Source: Ohtaekwangia koreensis
Lineage (GTDB): Bacteria; Bacteroidota; Bacteroidia; Cytophagales; Cyclobacteriaceae
Direction: 5' to 3'
Length of the DNA: 64,000 nucleotides
Assembly: GCF_900167975.1 (NCBI RefSeq)
Contig: NZ_FUZU01000001.1
Coordinates: 2,401,655 to 2,465,654, forward strand
This document shows, in pieces, positions 1 through 9,948 of this stretch. The notes beneath the pieces were generated by a model. The model did not search any database, was not told the DNA's origin, and worked only from the letters and a program-made list of their open reading frames with translations. Numbering within the stretch: position 1 is the first letter of the stretch; each line of letters opens with the position of its first letter. The position numbers and the translations under genes are program-made.

Positions 1-3000
1 AGCAGTTATACTATAGCTACAACCGCATCAACGGATGCCGGTAGTTATGATGTTATTGTATCTGGCACATGTACACCACCTGTCACCAGTACAGCAGCAA
101 CCTTAACGATTAATGCTTTACCAGCGATCACTGTTCAACCTGTAGCGAGTCAGGCAATCTGCGAAGGCAGTGCAGCTTCCTTTAGTGTTACGGCTTCGGG
201 TACAGGACTGACTTATCAATGGAAGAAGAATGGAGTAGATATAGTAGGGGCGACCTCAAACACATATACCATTGCAACAACGGCTACTGCTGATGCAGGC
301 ACCTATACAGTTGTTGTAAGTGGTTCATGTTCACCTTCGGTTACAAGTACAGCATCTGCCCTGACCATTCAAGAGCAACCTGAGATCATTACTGGTCCCG
401 CCACACAAACAGTTTGTGCTGGACAGAGTGTAACGTTTAATGTTAATGTTGGCGTTACTACCGGTGTATCATACCAGTGGAGAAAAGACGGAACGAATAT
501 AGTTGGCGCTACAGGCGGTAGCTATACTATAGCAACGACAACATCAACGGATGCTGGTAACTATGATGTAATAATATCAGGCACTTGTACGCCACCGGTT
601 ACTAGTGCTATAGCTATATTGACTGTAAATCCTAATCCGAATGCGTTTGCCGCTGATGCTTCCATCTGCAGTGGTGAAACTACCAACATTGTCATCACAA
701 ATCCCAATGGAGTATCGGGTACTACATTTACATGGACTGTCCAAAATGCATCCAATGTATCAGGTGCTTCTGCAGGCTCGGGTAATCTTATCGCTCAAGC
801 TCTAACTGCTACGGATGGTGTTTCAACTGGAAGTGTAACCTATCTTATTCAACCTTCAGCTACAGGATGTAGTGGTATAGCGTATGCCGTCAATGTAACA
901 GTAAAGCCGATACCAACGGTAGCCGCATCGAGTCAAAGTATATGCTCGGGAACAAGCTCCAGCGTTTCTATTTCAAATCCAAATGGTGTTGCCGGAACGT
1001 CTTTCAACTGGACAATCCTAAGTAGCTCCAATGTATCCGGAGGATCTGCAGGAAGCGGTTCAACGATTAGTCAACCGTTAACATCAACGGATGATATCAA
1101 TACAGGTACGATCACCTATCGTATTGTTCCAACAGCCAATGGATGTTCAGGTAGTTATATTGATGCGACAGTAACGGTCAATCCTAAACCTGTTATTACG
1201 AATTCGCCGACTTCTCTGATCCAGGAGATATGCAGTGGTGCATCACTCAATTTTTTACCAACGTCTTCTATCACAGGGACGACATTTAACTGGACTTCAA
1301 ATGTTATCGGTACACTCACGGGAGTCAGCGCTTCCGGTACCGGTGCTATCACCGATACTCCAGTGAATGCGACCAGCAGTAATGCAGTGATCATATATAC
1401 CATCACACCGGTTATAGGAGGTTGCTCAGGAACGCCTGCAAATTTAGTTGTCACTGTAAGGCCGCGGCCAACCGCTTTTGCGAACACGCAAACGATTTGT
1501 TCAGGACAAACTACATCCGTTGCTATAACAAATCCCAATTCAATCACTGGAACCACCTATACCTGGATCGTTCAGGGATCATCGAATGTTACCGGTGCTT
1601 CGGCAGGCAGTGGTTCAACAATAAGTCAATCGCTCACTTCTATAGATGGTGTGAATAGCGGCTCTGTTACGTATAGAATCACAGCATCGTCCAACGGATG
1701 TCCGGGTGCACCGTATGATGTAGACGTGACGGTAAAACCTATTCCTGTCGTTAACAACAACCCGGTTAGCCTCGCCCAACAGATATGCAGCGGAGAGGCC
1801 CTTAATTTTGTTCCGACATCTACTATATCCGGGACTATATTTACCTGGACAAGTTCAGTTAGTGGACCTGTTACTTCCGGTGTTACAGCATCCGGCACTG
1901 GTAGCATTACAGATATACCTGTAAACACGGGCAACGTATCAGGTTCTGTAACCTATACTATAATTCCGAATTACAACGGATGCGATGGACAGCCTGTAAA
2001 CCTGGTGGTTCTGGTTAAACCACTTCCTTCCGCATCGGCATCAGACATTACAATCTGCAGTGGCGAAACAGCAGTAGTAAATATATTCCCATCTCCACAA
2101 AATGTCTCCGGTACAACCTTTGAGTGGATCGCTGCTCCAAGTACAAATTTAATTGGTGCTGCCAGCGGAAATGGTTCAGTAATCAGTCAAACCTTGAGCA
2201 CGTCAAATGCTTCTGTTGGAACGGTTACCTATACCTTGACGCCTTCTGCGAATGGATGTGCTGGTCCTGTCTCAACAGTCACCGTAACGGTTAATCCTAA
2301 AGTTACTATAAATGCGGGTGCTGATTTTTCAGTATGTGAGGAAGCCGTCATGCCGATGGCGGTTCCATTGAGTGGTACGATTGGAGGAAGTGCTAGCGCA
2401 GCGAACTGGTTTATAAAAACGGGTGATGGCTCTGTATCAGTTAGTTCAACTACGAGTGGCAATGTTACGGCAGTATACACCGCAGTGGCTTCTGATGTTG
2501 TCAATGGTTATGTTGAACTATACCTGGTGACTGACGATCCGGACGGAGTATCTGGTCCTTGCTCGTCCATGTCTGATACATTGAAGATATATCTGAATAA
2601 ACGCGCGAAGATTCTTCCATTGACGGACCAGATCGTATGCGAGCCAAGCTTGATCAATTTGTCTGGTGATATCAGCGGTAACGCTACAGCAGGTTCATGG
2701 AGCGCAGTAACTACAGCGGGTGGTACATTATCCATTAGCAGTATAACAGGAAACACGATAACGGCCAACTACGGTGTGCTTGCCGGTGATATAGGAAATA
2801 CATTGACATTCCGGTTGTCAACGAACGATCCGGATGGAGCAGGCCCTTGTACGATAGTCACAGATGATATGGACGTACACATCAATCAATCAGCAAAAGT
2901 TTTTGCGGGGAATGATTTTGAAATATGCGAAGATAAACCGGTTAATTTGAACGGAACCTTTTCAGGAACGACATCATCGGTTACCTGGAGCGGTGGTTCA

Positions 3001-3170
3001 GGCGATGCACAATTTGCCAATGTAAACAACGCATCAACTGTATATACATTAACATCTGCCGATCGAGCGAGCGGGTCGATTTTATTGACGCTGACTACAA
3101 ATGATCCGGATGGTGCCGGACCTTGCGGAGCTGTTTCGGATGATATATATATCAAGATCAATCCATTGCC
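1..3170 (+). repeat. Tandem protein-module repeats within the giant surface protein
   Basis: Modules repeat at DNA level with a period of roughly 260-290 bp. Bases near 1-110 and near 520-620 are clearly related copies of one Ig-like unit. The ICSG motif recurs near 664, 940, 1228, 1495, 1783 and 2059. Two subtypes alternate in the ICSG block: one with a TNPN core and one with a longer PTS core. These are coding repeats that arose by duplication, not a CRISPR or a mobile element. Confidence 0.8.
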
Positions 3171-5868
3171 TCAGCCTCTGATCTTTGGACTGGAGAGTGC
3201 ATACGCTGAGAATAATCCACCCGATCCATTGTCAGGGGTTCCTTCTGGAGGAAACTTTACTGGCGTCTTTACAGGTTCCGGAATTCAATCCGGTACGAAT
3301 ATCTTCGATCCTTCAATCGCCAACATCGGATTCAATACTATATTCTATACTGTTACTAATACGATTACAGGTTGCGTTGGAACAGTCAGTGCCGTGACTG
3401 TAGTAAACCCGATCACGAGTATTGACTTTACAATTGATGGAGCAGTAGAGGATGGTACAGGTGCTTTACTGATTTGTGCTGAAGATGGCTTGAGAGAACT
3501 TATCGGAATTCCCTCACACACCACCGGGTTTAATGTAACCGAATTTACAAGCCTCACTTCAGGCTTAACCGTAAATTTCGTAGACACGAAGTGGTATGTT
3601 AATACTGACAACGTAATTTCAGGTTCTTACTTTGTGAAGTATACCTATACTAACGGATCTAACGCTACTACGGAGTATATCCGGAAAATAATTGTGAATG
3701 CAGCTCCTCGCGCCATTATTTTAACAAACAATGCCTGTGTTACAGATGCTGCCAAGTTCGCCAGTGTATCCGATATACCGAACAATACCTTTAACAGTAA
3801 GATCACAGAATATCTATGGGATTTTGATTTTGGAGGTTTGACGAGTCAGGATTCGGCAACGTCATTGACCTATAATGCTGCAGGTATATATGATGTGAAG
3901 CTCACAGTAACCACAGACGATGGCTGTTCAGATGATGTGACTGAGCCTATACAGGTCGGTCCTGAGCCACGTGTAGATTTTGACTGGACTAAAATATGCA
4001 GTGGCCAGACCACTCAGTTTGAAGACAAATCAACGATAACACTTGGAACAATTAAGGAGTATAGCTGGGTTTTTGATGATGGGGAAGTATTGCCGTATGG
4101 TGACAAAGATGTAACGGTTCCGGTTGATCCAAAAACATCCGGTACCTATAACAACCCACGCCATAAGTATGATTTGTTCAAGGCATACAATGTTACTCTA
4201 AAAGTAAAAACAGATGTAGGGTGCTTGAAAGATACTACGCGCCAGATCTATATAGTAGACTATAACCAGCCGGTATCCACAAATGGTTATCAGACTGATT
4301 TCGAAAGTGGTCAGGGTACATGGATCAAAGTTGAAGAAGCCAACAAGCAATCCAGCTGGACGTTCGGTGCTGTGAACGGTGAAAATATTGTGGGTGCATA
4401 TTCAGGTGTCAACGCCTGGTGGACGGGTGGTAACACCGTTGCTGCCAACAACTATATAAGTACATATTATCCGGATGAACAGTCCTATGTAATCGGTCCG
4501 TGTGTTAACCTGGAAGGATTAAAGCGCCCGATGGTTGCATTGAAATTCTGGTCTGACTCCGATACAAATTTTGATGGTGCGGTGTTACAGTATTCTTCCG
4601 ATGGCGGACGCTCATGGGAAACGGTGGGTACTGACAATGGAGATGGTATTGAATGGTATAACGGATCTGATCTCAGTGGTGAGCCAGGCGGACAGGACAA
4701 CTTCGCATGGACCGGTATAACAGATGGCTGGAGAGATGCGCGTTTCAATTTGAACGAGCTTCCGAAAGATACCGTTGTTTTTAGAATTGCATTTGGTAGC
4801 AACAGCGATAACAACCCGGGGACGGTGTCCAACGGTTTTGCTTTCGATGATATATATATAGGAGAGAAGACACGCAATGTTTTGGTTGAACATTATACCA
4901 ATGATGGTAACCCGGGCCTTGCTTCATCCGAGAACTATATAGACCAGTTACCGTCAAAAGACTTTATAAAACTGCAATATCATATTGCTTCACCAGGTCT
5001 TGAAGATGCTATCAACAAGGCAAATCCGATTGACAACAGTGCACGGGCACAGATCTATGGTATACGGCAACCACCGGCAACTATCATGGATGGTATCTTG
5101 AATGAGTACTACGGTAAGGAGTTTGATGGCTTTACAGGTAATATAACAATTGAAGATCTTGATCGTAGATCGCTGGAAGATCCATCTTTTGAAATCAATA
5201 TAAACATTGACCCAACAACGGCTCCGGATATATTGAAAGCAGATATCAACTATACATTTATTGATAAATTGAATTCGTTCAATCCTCCCGTCATCTTGCA
5301 GGCTGCATTGGTGGAGAATGGTGTTAATAATAACAAGTTCTCTTTGCGTAAGCTGTTATACGGACCTGAAGGTTTTATAATTACCGAGCCTCTAACGGCA
5401 GGCAATATTGTTTCATTCAGTAAGTCAGATGAAGACGAGACGCATGAACTGGAGACGCCAATCTCGAATGGCGACAGCCTCTATATCATAGCTTTTGCAC
5501 AGGACAAGGAAACGCGGAGAATTCTCCAGACCGTTATTAAGAAAGTCGAGCAGACCAAAGTATCTCAGACTCCGGTAGGTATACCAGATGATCCAGCGAT
5601 TGCTGCCTTGAAGGATCTGCAGATCTATCCAAACCCGGCTTCTCAAAACATCAAGCTATACCTGGGTGATAAGCTGACCCGCGACTATACCTGGAAGCTG
5701 ATCGATCAGCGCGGCATTGCCGTGTTGCAGGGAGATGTGAACCGCGACCTTACTACTCCTCAGCAAATTGATGTGACACGCGTTGCCAATGGAATTTATA
5801 TCATGGCGATTCAGACCGGAGATCGATCTATACTCTATAAGAAAATAGCGGTAATGAATTCGAACTAG
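1..5868 (+). CDS. Giant secreted Ig/PKD-repeat surface protein with T9SS sorting domain (5' end missing)
   Basis: The frame is open from base 1 to the stop at 5866-5868, so the gene begins upstream of the window; 1955 codons are visible. The order of parts is: Ig-like modules with the Y-x-W-x-K/R core (about 1-620), PKD-like modules each opening with an ICSG motif (about 660-2290), three modules built on a C-E pair and a DPDG...GPC motif (about 2310-3170), two classical PKD domains (about 3780-3950 and 4040-4260), a jelly-roll-like segment (about 4270-4870), an Omp28/thioredoxin-like segment lacking an obvious CxxC (about 4880-5570), and a C-terminal type IX secretion sorting domain from the YPNPA motif (about 5615) to the end. 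Such proteins are carried across the outer membrane by the T9SS and stay on the surface or are released; adhesion or matrix roles are common but not shown here. The gene ends 9 bp from the convergent kinase gene. The Omp28-like call is tentative. Confidence 0.9.
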   Translation, partial: SSYTIATTASTDAGSYDVIVSGTCTPPVTSTAATLTINALPAITVQPVASQAICEGSAASFSVTASGTGLTYQWKKNGVDIVGATSNTYTIATTATADAGTYTVVVSGSCSPSVTSTASALTIQEQPEIITGPATQTVCAGQSVTFNVNVGVTTGVSYQWRKDGTNIVGATGGSYTIATTTSTDAGNYDVIISGTCTPPVTSAIAILTVNPNPNAFAADASICSGETTNIVITNPNGVSGTTFTWTVQNASNVSGASAGSGNLIAQALTATDGVSTGSVTYLIQPSATGCSGIAYAVNVTVKPIPTVAASSQSICSGTSSSVSISNPNGVAGTSFNWTILSSSNVSGGSAGSGSTISQPLTSTDDINTGTITYRIVPTANGCSGSYIDATVTVNPKPVITNSPTSLIQEICSGASLNFLPTSSITGTTFNWTSNVIGTLTGVSASGTGAITDTPVNATSSNAVIIYTITPVIGGCSGTPANLVVTVRPRPTAFANTQTICSGQTTSVAITNPNSITGTTYTWIVQGSSNVTGASAGSGSTISQSLTSIDGVNSGSVTYRITASSNGCPGAPYDVDVTVKPIPVVNNNPVSLAQQICSGEALNFVPTSTISGTIFTWTSSVSGPVTSGVTASGTGSITDIPVNTGNVSGSVTYTIIPNYNGCDGQPVNLVVLVKPLPSASASDITICSGETAVVNIFPSPQNVSGTTFEWIAAPSTNLIGAASGNGSVISQTLSTSNASVGTVTYTLTPSANGCAGPVSTVTVTVNPKVTINAGADFSVCEEAVMPMAVPLSGTIGGSASAANWFIKTGDGSVSVSSTTSGNVTAVYTAVASDVVNGYVELYLVTDDPDGVSGPCSSMSDTLKIYLNKRAKILPLTDQIVCEPSLINLSGDISGNATAGSWSAVTTAGGTLSISSITGNTITANYGVLAGDIGNTLTFRLSTNDPDGAGPCTIVTDDMDVHINQSAKVFAGNDFEICEDKPVNLNGTFSGTTSSVTWSGGSGDAQFANVNNASTVYTLTSADRASGSILLTLTTNDPDGAGPCGAVSDDIYIKINPLPQPLIFGLESAYAENNPPDPLSGVPSGGNFTGVFTGSGIQSGTNIFDPSIANIGFNTIFYTVTNTITGCVGTVSAVTVVNPITSIDFTIDGAVEDGTGALLICAEDGLRELIGIPSHTTGFNVTEFTSLTSGLTVNFVDTKWYVNTDNVISGSYFVKYTYTNGSNATTEYIRKIIVNAAPRAIILTNNACVTDAAKFASVSDIPNNTFNSKITEYLWDFDFGGLTSQDSATSLTYNAAGIYDVKLTVTTDDGCSDDVTEPIQVGPEPRVDFDWTKICSGQTTQFEDKSTITLGTIKEYSWVFDDGEVLPYGDKDVTVPVDPKTSGTYNNPRHKYDLFKAYNVTLKVKTDVGCLKDTTRQIYIVDYNQPVSTNGYQTDFESGQGTWIKVEEANKQSSWTFGAVNGENIVGAYSGVNAWWTGGNTVAANNYISTYYPDEQSYVIGPCVNLEGLKRPMVALKFWSDSDTNFDGAVLQYSSDGGRSWETVGTDNGDGIEWYNGSDLSGEPGGQDNFAWTGITDGWRDARFNLNELPKDTVVFRIAFGSNSDNNPGTVSNGFAFDDIYIGEKTRNVLVEHYTNDGNPGLASSENYIDQLPSKDFIKLQYHIASPGLEDAINKANPIDNSARAQIYGIRQPPATIMDGILNEYYGKEFDGFTGNITIEDLDRRSLEDPSFEININIDPTTAPDILKADINYTFIDKLNSFNPPVILQAALVENGVNNNKFSLRKLLYGPEGFIITEPLTAGNIVSFSKSDEDETHELETPISNGDSLYIIAFAQDKETRRILQTVIKKVEQTKVSQTPVGIPDDPAIAALKDLQIYPNPASQNIKLYLGDKLTRDYTWKLIDQRGIAVLQGDVNRDLTTPQQIDVTRVANGIYIMAIQTGDRSILYKKIAVMNSN

Positions 5869-5877
5869 AGGCAAGCG

Positions 5878-7794
5878 TTAAGCAGCCGGCATTCCTTCTT
5901 TGGAAAGCTCGGGCAACATACTATAGCAACGCTCAATAAAGTCGAAAGCGAGGCGCTCTACTTCGGTCAGGTTTGTTTCCAGTTTACTGTTTTCTTCAAT
6001 AAAAACTATGTCACTGCGAAGTGAATCCAGCCCCATCAGAATGAACGAAGGTTTAATCTGGTGGGCAAGTCTGGATAGTTTTATCCAGTCATGGTTCCCC
6101 ATACTTTGCTTCATGTCTTCCAGAATCTGAGGAACAGTTTGTATGAAAGTTGATACCATTTCCCGGATGAACTCTTCATTATTTCCGGATACTGAACGCA
6201 GATAATTAAGATTATAGGAGGGAACCACTTTCACGGTAACAGGTCGCTGTTCGGTTGAAAGCGGTTTTATCTTCAGCTCATCAAATAACTTTTGATATAG
6301 ATCTTCCGGAGTAAAAGGTTTCGGCAGGTAATCATTCATACCAGCAGCAAGACATTTCTCAACATCATTTGGCGTAGCGTTTGCCGTAAGCGCAATGATA
6401 GGAAGATTGGCTGATTGCTCCATCATGCGGATTGCTTTCGTAGCTTCGTATCCATCCATCACCGGCATCTGTACATCCATCAGAATAACATCGAAGTAAT
6501 TATTCTTGATCTTCTCGATGGCCACCAACCCGTTTTCAGCTTCATCAATAAAGCACTGCCAGTTTTTTAAAATGCTCTTGGCATATAGTCGGTTGATATC
6601 GTTGTCTTCAACAAGCAATACACGAAGCTGTGAAGTATTGGTATCTTTTAAAGCTTTATCTCTTCGAGGTGTCGATTGTGTTATAGCATTTACCTTACCG
6701 ATCGCATAAGGTATAGTTACCATGAACGTTGAGCCCACATGCTCCTTGCTGACGACATGGATTTTTCCATTTTGAAGTTCTACCATTTGCTTAACAATGG
6801 TAAGACCAAGACCGGTGCCACCGTATCGCCTGGTTACACTTGCATCGGCCTGACTGAAACTTTCAAATATAGTAGTAAGCTTTTCTTCCTGGATCCCGAC
6901 ACCGGTGTCCGTTACTTCTATGCGCACCCAGCACACACCACGTTGCTCACGTTCTGCGGTGCATTTGATCTGGATCGATCCTTTATGTGTGAACTTGACC
7001 GCGTTACTGATCAGGTTAATGAGTATCTGATTTAAACGCACGGGGTCACCGAGCAAGATCTTGTTTAGCTTCTCATCGATGCGATAGTCGAGTGCAATTT
7101 TCTTTTCCTTTGCCTGGTACATGAATGTACTGATGAGCGAGGGGAGAAGATCTTTCAAGTTGAACGCTATCTTTTCAAATCGGAGTTTACCGGATTCAAT
7201 GGCTGCCAGATCCAGAATGTCATTGATGATAACTTTCAGGTTCTCAGCCGAATGTTTTATCGCACTTAAATAGGTTTCGCGCTCTTCCGGACTCGGACTT
7301 TGCCCGAGTAAGTTTGCCATGCCGGCTATACCATTGATCGGCGTTCGGATTTCATGACTGATGTTTGCCAGGAATTGTTCCTTCGCTTTTTGTAAACGCA
7401 CCAGTTCCGATTCATTTTCCTTTCGTTGTGTTACATCTCTGCAGTCGAGTATAAAACCAGGAATGCCTTGCTTGTATTTTAGATTGATAGCGTTGAATTC
7501 GAGGAAGCGATACGTGCCATCTTTACAGAGAAATTGAAATTCTACTTTTTCGGTATAGGCGCGCTTTTGACTTTCCTTAAGCTTCTTTTGAAATTCATCC
7601 CGGGTCTCCAGGAGAATATAGTCGAAGAAATTTTTTCCGAAGAGACTCTTCGATCGGTACCCAAGCGTTGCACTAGCCGAAGCGTTGTGATAGTGAATGT
7701 TGCCTACATAGTCTACAATAAAAATAATGTCCGAGCCGTCTTCCACTACGGACTCATAAAAAGAACCTTTCTTAATGTACTGCTGTAAGTTCAT
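5878..7794 (-). CDS. Hybrid sensor histidine kinase (PAS-HisKA-HATPase-REC-Hpt)
   Basis: The 638-residue protein has no membrane segment, so it should act in the cytoplasm. A PAS domain covers about 10-125. The phospho-acceptor is His147 in the SHEIRTP motif. The ATPase domain has the N-box (NLISNAVKF), DTGVGI and GGTGLGL motifs (about 240-370). A receiver domain with the LMDVQMPVMDG motif spans about 393-510, and a C-terminal Hpt domain contains an HQIKPSF motif. This allows an internal His-Asp-His relay. The start codon is 1 bp from the stop of the upstream response-regulator gene, so the two are one transcription unit and probably partners. The input signal cannot be read from sequence. 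It converges on the T9SS-protein gene with a 9-bp gap. Confidence 0.93.
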   Translation of the reverse strand: MNLQQYIKKGSFYESVVEDGSDIIFIVDYVGNIHYHNASASATLGYRSKSLFGKNFFDYILLETRDEFQKKLKESQKRAYTEKVEFQFLCKDGTYRFLEFNAINLKYKQGIPGFILDCRDVTQRKENESELVRLQKAKEQFLANISHEIRTPINGIAGMANLLGQSPSPEERETYLSAIKHSAENLKVIINDILDLAAIESGKLRFEKIAFNLKDLLPSLISTFMYQAKEKKIALDYRIDEKLNKILLGDPVRLNQILINLISNAVKFTHKGSIQIKCTAEREQRGVCWVRIEVTDTGVGIQEEKLTTIFESFSQADASVTRRYGGTGLGLTIVKQMVELQNGKIHVVSKEHVGSTFMVTIPYAIGKVNAITQSTPRRDKALKDTNTSQLRVLLVEDNDINRLYAKSILKNWQCFIDEAENGLVAIEKIKNNYFDVILMDVQMPVMDGYEATKAIRMMEQSANLPIIALTANATPNDVEKCLAAGMNDYLPKPFTPEDLYQKLFDELKIKPLSTEQRPVTVKVVPSYNLNYLRSVSGNNEEFIREMVSTFIQTVPQILEDMKQSMGNHDWIKLSRLAHQIKPSFILMGLDSLRSDIVFIEENSKLETNLTEVERLAFDFIERCYSMLPELSKEGMPAA

Positions 7795-7795
7795 G

Positions 7796-9157
7796 TCAGA
7801 TGCCTATCGTCTCCATCTCCTTCAGATACCGGTATAAAGATGATTTGCCAATGTCGAGTCTTCTCGCGACTTCGAGCACATTGTTATCATACTTATTCAG
7901 GTAGTGACGGATAATGCGATACATGAACTCCTGCATACTCATTTCCTGGTATAGAAATGATTCCATCCGCGTAGTGCTATTGAAGCTTATATCTTGTGGA
8001 CGAAGTTCTTGCTCCTCGGCCATCACCGCGGCCAGTTCAATCACTGACTTTAACTCACGAATGTTTCCGGGGAAAGGATATTGTAACAACTTCTCTTGTG
8101 CTTCAGGACTGATCTTGAACTTTTGCATTCCGTTGTCATGCGCGAACTGATCCAGAAAATGTTTCGCTATAATGATAGCATCCTGTCCGCGCTCGCGAAG
8201 AGGAGGAAGCATGATCGGCAAGCCCAGCAAGCGATAGTATAAATCTTCACGGAAGCGACCACCCTTTACTTCCTCAGACAGGTCTTTATGAGTTGCAGCA
8301 ATGATTCTCACATCGAGCTTAATCACCTGATTACCACCTATTCTAGTTATTTCACGTTCTTGTAAAACTCGAAGTAATTTTGCCTGGAGATTCATGTCCA
8401 TTTCTCCGATCTCATCCAGAAAAATAGAGCCGCCTTCAGCTTCTTCAAACTTCCCGATGCGTCTGGTTATAGCGCCCGTGAAAGCACCTTTCTCATGACC
8501 GAACAATTCACTCTCGATCAAGTCACGCGGTATAGCGGCAATGTTCACCGCGACAAATGGTTTATTCTTTCGCTTTGAATTATAGTGAAGTGCTTTGGCA
8601 ACAAGTTCTTTACCCGTTCCCGTTTCTCCGGTGATGCTCACCGATATATTTGTCTGCACAGCTTTTTCAAGCAATGAAAATACACGCTTGATTGCCGGGC
8701 TTGTACCGATGATACTTTTCTCGAAGGTATATTTCTCAGAGATCTCCTTCTTCAGGTGATCAATCTCTTTGATCAATGACGTTCTATTTCTGGCGTTGTG
8801 AATGGAGTTCAGAAGTCTGTCCTTGGTCTCATGATCTTTGGCGATATAGTCGTATGCGCCAAGTTTCAGAAGTTCAACAGCCGTATGAATTTTCTCCTGT
8901 GCCGATACAATGATCACGTTAATGTTAGGGTCATGACTGCGTATCTGGCTCAACACCTTTTCTCCAGGCATGTCAGGCAACGAGTAATCAAGCGTAACAA
9001 CAGCGGGATTCTTATACAAATTGGCCAGGCATTCTTTTCCGGAAGTATAGAACTGAACCTCATAGTCCGGATTAAGTTCGAGGACGTACTTTAAAAACTT
9101 TGTATAGGCCGGATCATCTTCGACAACAAAAATTTTAACGGGATCTTTTTCGTACAT
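7796..9157 (-). CDS. Sigma-54-dependent response regulator, NtrC family
   Basis: The 453-residue protein starts with a receiver domain (phospho-acceptor Asp57, in VTLDYSLPDMPG). The AAA+ domain follows, with Walker A GETGTGKE at about 177-184, the sigma-54-contacting GAFTGA loop at about 224-229 and Walker B FLDEIGE at about 246-252. A short Fis-like helix-turn-helix ends the protein (about 410-453). The intact GAFTGA loop predicts activation of RNA polymerase carrying sigma-54. It lies directly upstream of the hybrid kinase on the same strand with 1 bp between them, which makes them a likely two-component pair. A promoter is visible at 9176-9206. Target genes are unknown; one sigma-54-like site is present in this window at 40330-40345. 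Confidence 0.95.
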   Translation of the reverse strand: MYEKDPVKIFVVEDDPAYTKFLKYVLELNPDYEVQFYTSGKECLANLYKNPAVVTLDYSLPDMPGEKVLSQIRSHDPNINVIIVSAQEKIHTAVELLKLGAYDYIAKDHETKDRLLNSIHNARNRTSLIKEIDHLKKEISEKYTFEKSIIGTSPAIKRVFSLLEKAVQTNISVSITGETGTGKELVAKALHYNSKRKNKPFVAVNIAAIPRDLIESELFGHEKGAFTGAITRRIGKFEEAEGGSIFLDEIGEMDMNLQAKLLRVLQEREITRIGGNQVIKLDVRIIAATHKDLSEEVKGGRFREDLYYRLLGLPIMLPPLRERGQDAIIIAKHFLDQFAHDNGMQKFKISPEAQEKLLQYPFPGNIRELKSVIELAAVMAEEQELRPQDISFNSTTRMESFLYQEMSMQEFMYRIIRHYLNKYDNNVLEVARRLDIGKSSLYRYLKEMETIGI

Positions 9158-9175
9158 GCGTAGGGGTTTGTAAGG

Positions 9176-9206
9176 TAAATATACAGGTCAGCTGCACATT
9201 AGCCAA
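9176..9206 (-). promoter_or_regulatory. Predicted promoter of the two-component operon
   Basis: On the minus strand a TTG (9206-9204), 20 bp, then TATATTTA (9183-9176) match the Bacteroidota consensus TTG-N19..21-TAnnTTTG in all but the last base. The start codon at 9157 lies 18 bp beyond the -7 element, so the leader would be very short. Confidence 0.5.
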
Positions 9207-9405
9207 GTAGTTAACGGTAGTCGATAACCCGGTCATCATAAACAAATTAACATACTTTAATGTATCCATACTCGTTTATCGTACAGTATTAAGTAATGAT
9301 AAAAAAAGTTTAAGTGATTACCGTATTTTAGTACTGAATTTATTCCTTGAAAAAGTTATCTTATTGAAATATTTCCACAACTTTAAATAGCCAAGCACCA
9401 CATAC

Positions 9406-9870
9406 ATGATTCCAGAATTTCAAACTTTAACCGATAGCGAAACTGAATTAATGCTGAAGGCTCCAATCCTGGTCTGTATTCTTATCGCTGGTGCTGATGG
9501 TGACATAGATCGGAAGGAAATTAAAGAAGCGATCTCCATTGTACAAAAACAAAAACGTAACGGAACATTGCTCTCTGGATTTTTTTTAGAGATGGCGGAA
9601 GACTTTGAGGATAAGATCAAGATCCTTATTCAGAGTTATCCATTCGAGTCATCAAAAAGAGCAGCTATGATTGTGAATGAACTCACGAACCTGAATCCCT
9701 TGTGGAAGAAAATTGATCAGGAATTTTCTATAGCTTATTATGAAATGTTGAAAAGTATATCGGAAAGAATTGCTTCTTCTTCCGGAGGACTATGGGGAAT
9801 TAAAACGGTGGCTACAGAAGAAGCCAAGTATCTCAGCCTTCCGATGATCACTGATCCTGCTAAAAAATAA
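9406..9870 (+). CDS. TerB-like (tellurite resistance-like) family protein
   Basis: The 154-residue protein is all-helical in appearance and carries the acidic motif typical of the TerB family near residues 20-40 (AGADGDIDRKE), where Asp residues may bind a metal. Family members occur in stress and envelope contexts; many have no tellurite role. It stands alone: 248 bp separate it from the divergent response regulator, and 78 bp separate it from the rhomboid gene, which appears to have its own promoter. No signal peptide or membrane segment is seen. The function here is unknown; the family call rests on the conserved N-terminal motif and the length. Confidence 0.7.
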   Translation: MIPEFQTLTDSETELMLKAPILVCILIAGADGDIDRKEIKEAISIVQKQKRNGTLLSGFFLEMAEDFEDKIKILIQSYPFESSKRAAMIVNELTNLNPLWKKIDQEFSIAYYEMLKSISERIASSSGGLWGIKTVATEEAKYLSLPMITDPAKK

Positions 9871-9889
9871 ATCAGCTTTTGATTTTTCA

Positions 9890-9922
9890 TTGCTGATCGT
9901 TAGCTGACAATTTTCATCTTTG
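9890..9922 (+). promoter_or_regulatory. Predicted promoter of the rhomboid gene
   Basis: TTG at 9890-9892, 22 bp, then CATCTTTG at 9915-9922 resemble the Bacteroidota promoter TTG-N-TAnnTTTG with one mismatch in the -7 element. The ATG at 9949 is 26 bp downstream. The spacing is slightly long. Confidence 0.45.
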
Positions 9923-9948
9923 CATCGGATTTGTTTTTGTAATCAAGT

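Noticed and set aside
1-2300. Regular repeats as a CRISPR array
   Set aside because: The period is 260-290 bp, copies are diverged, and they encode protein modules.
619-5868. An ATG at 619 as the start of the large surface protein
   Set aside because: The same frame is open back to base 1 and encodes matching Ig-like modules, so the gene starts before the window.
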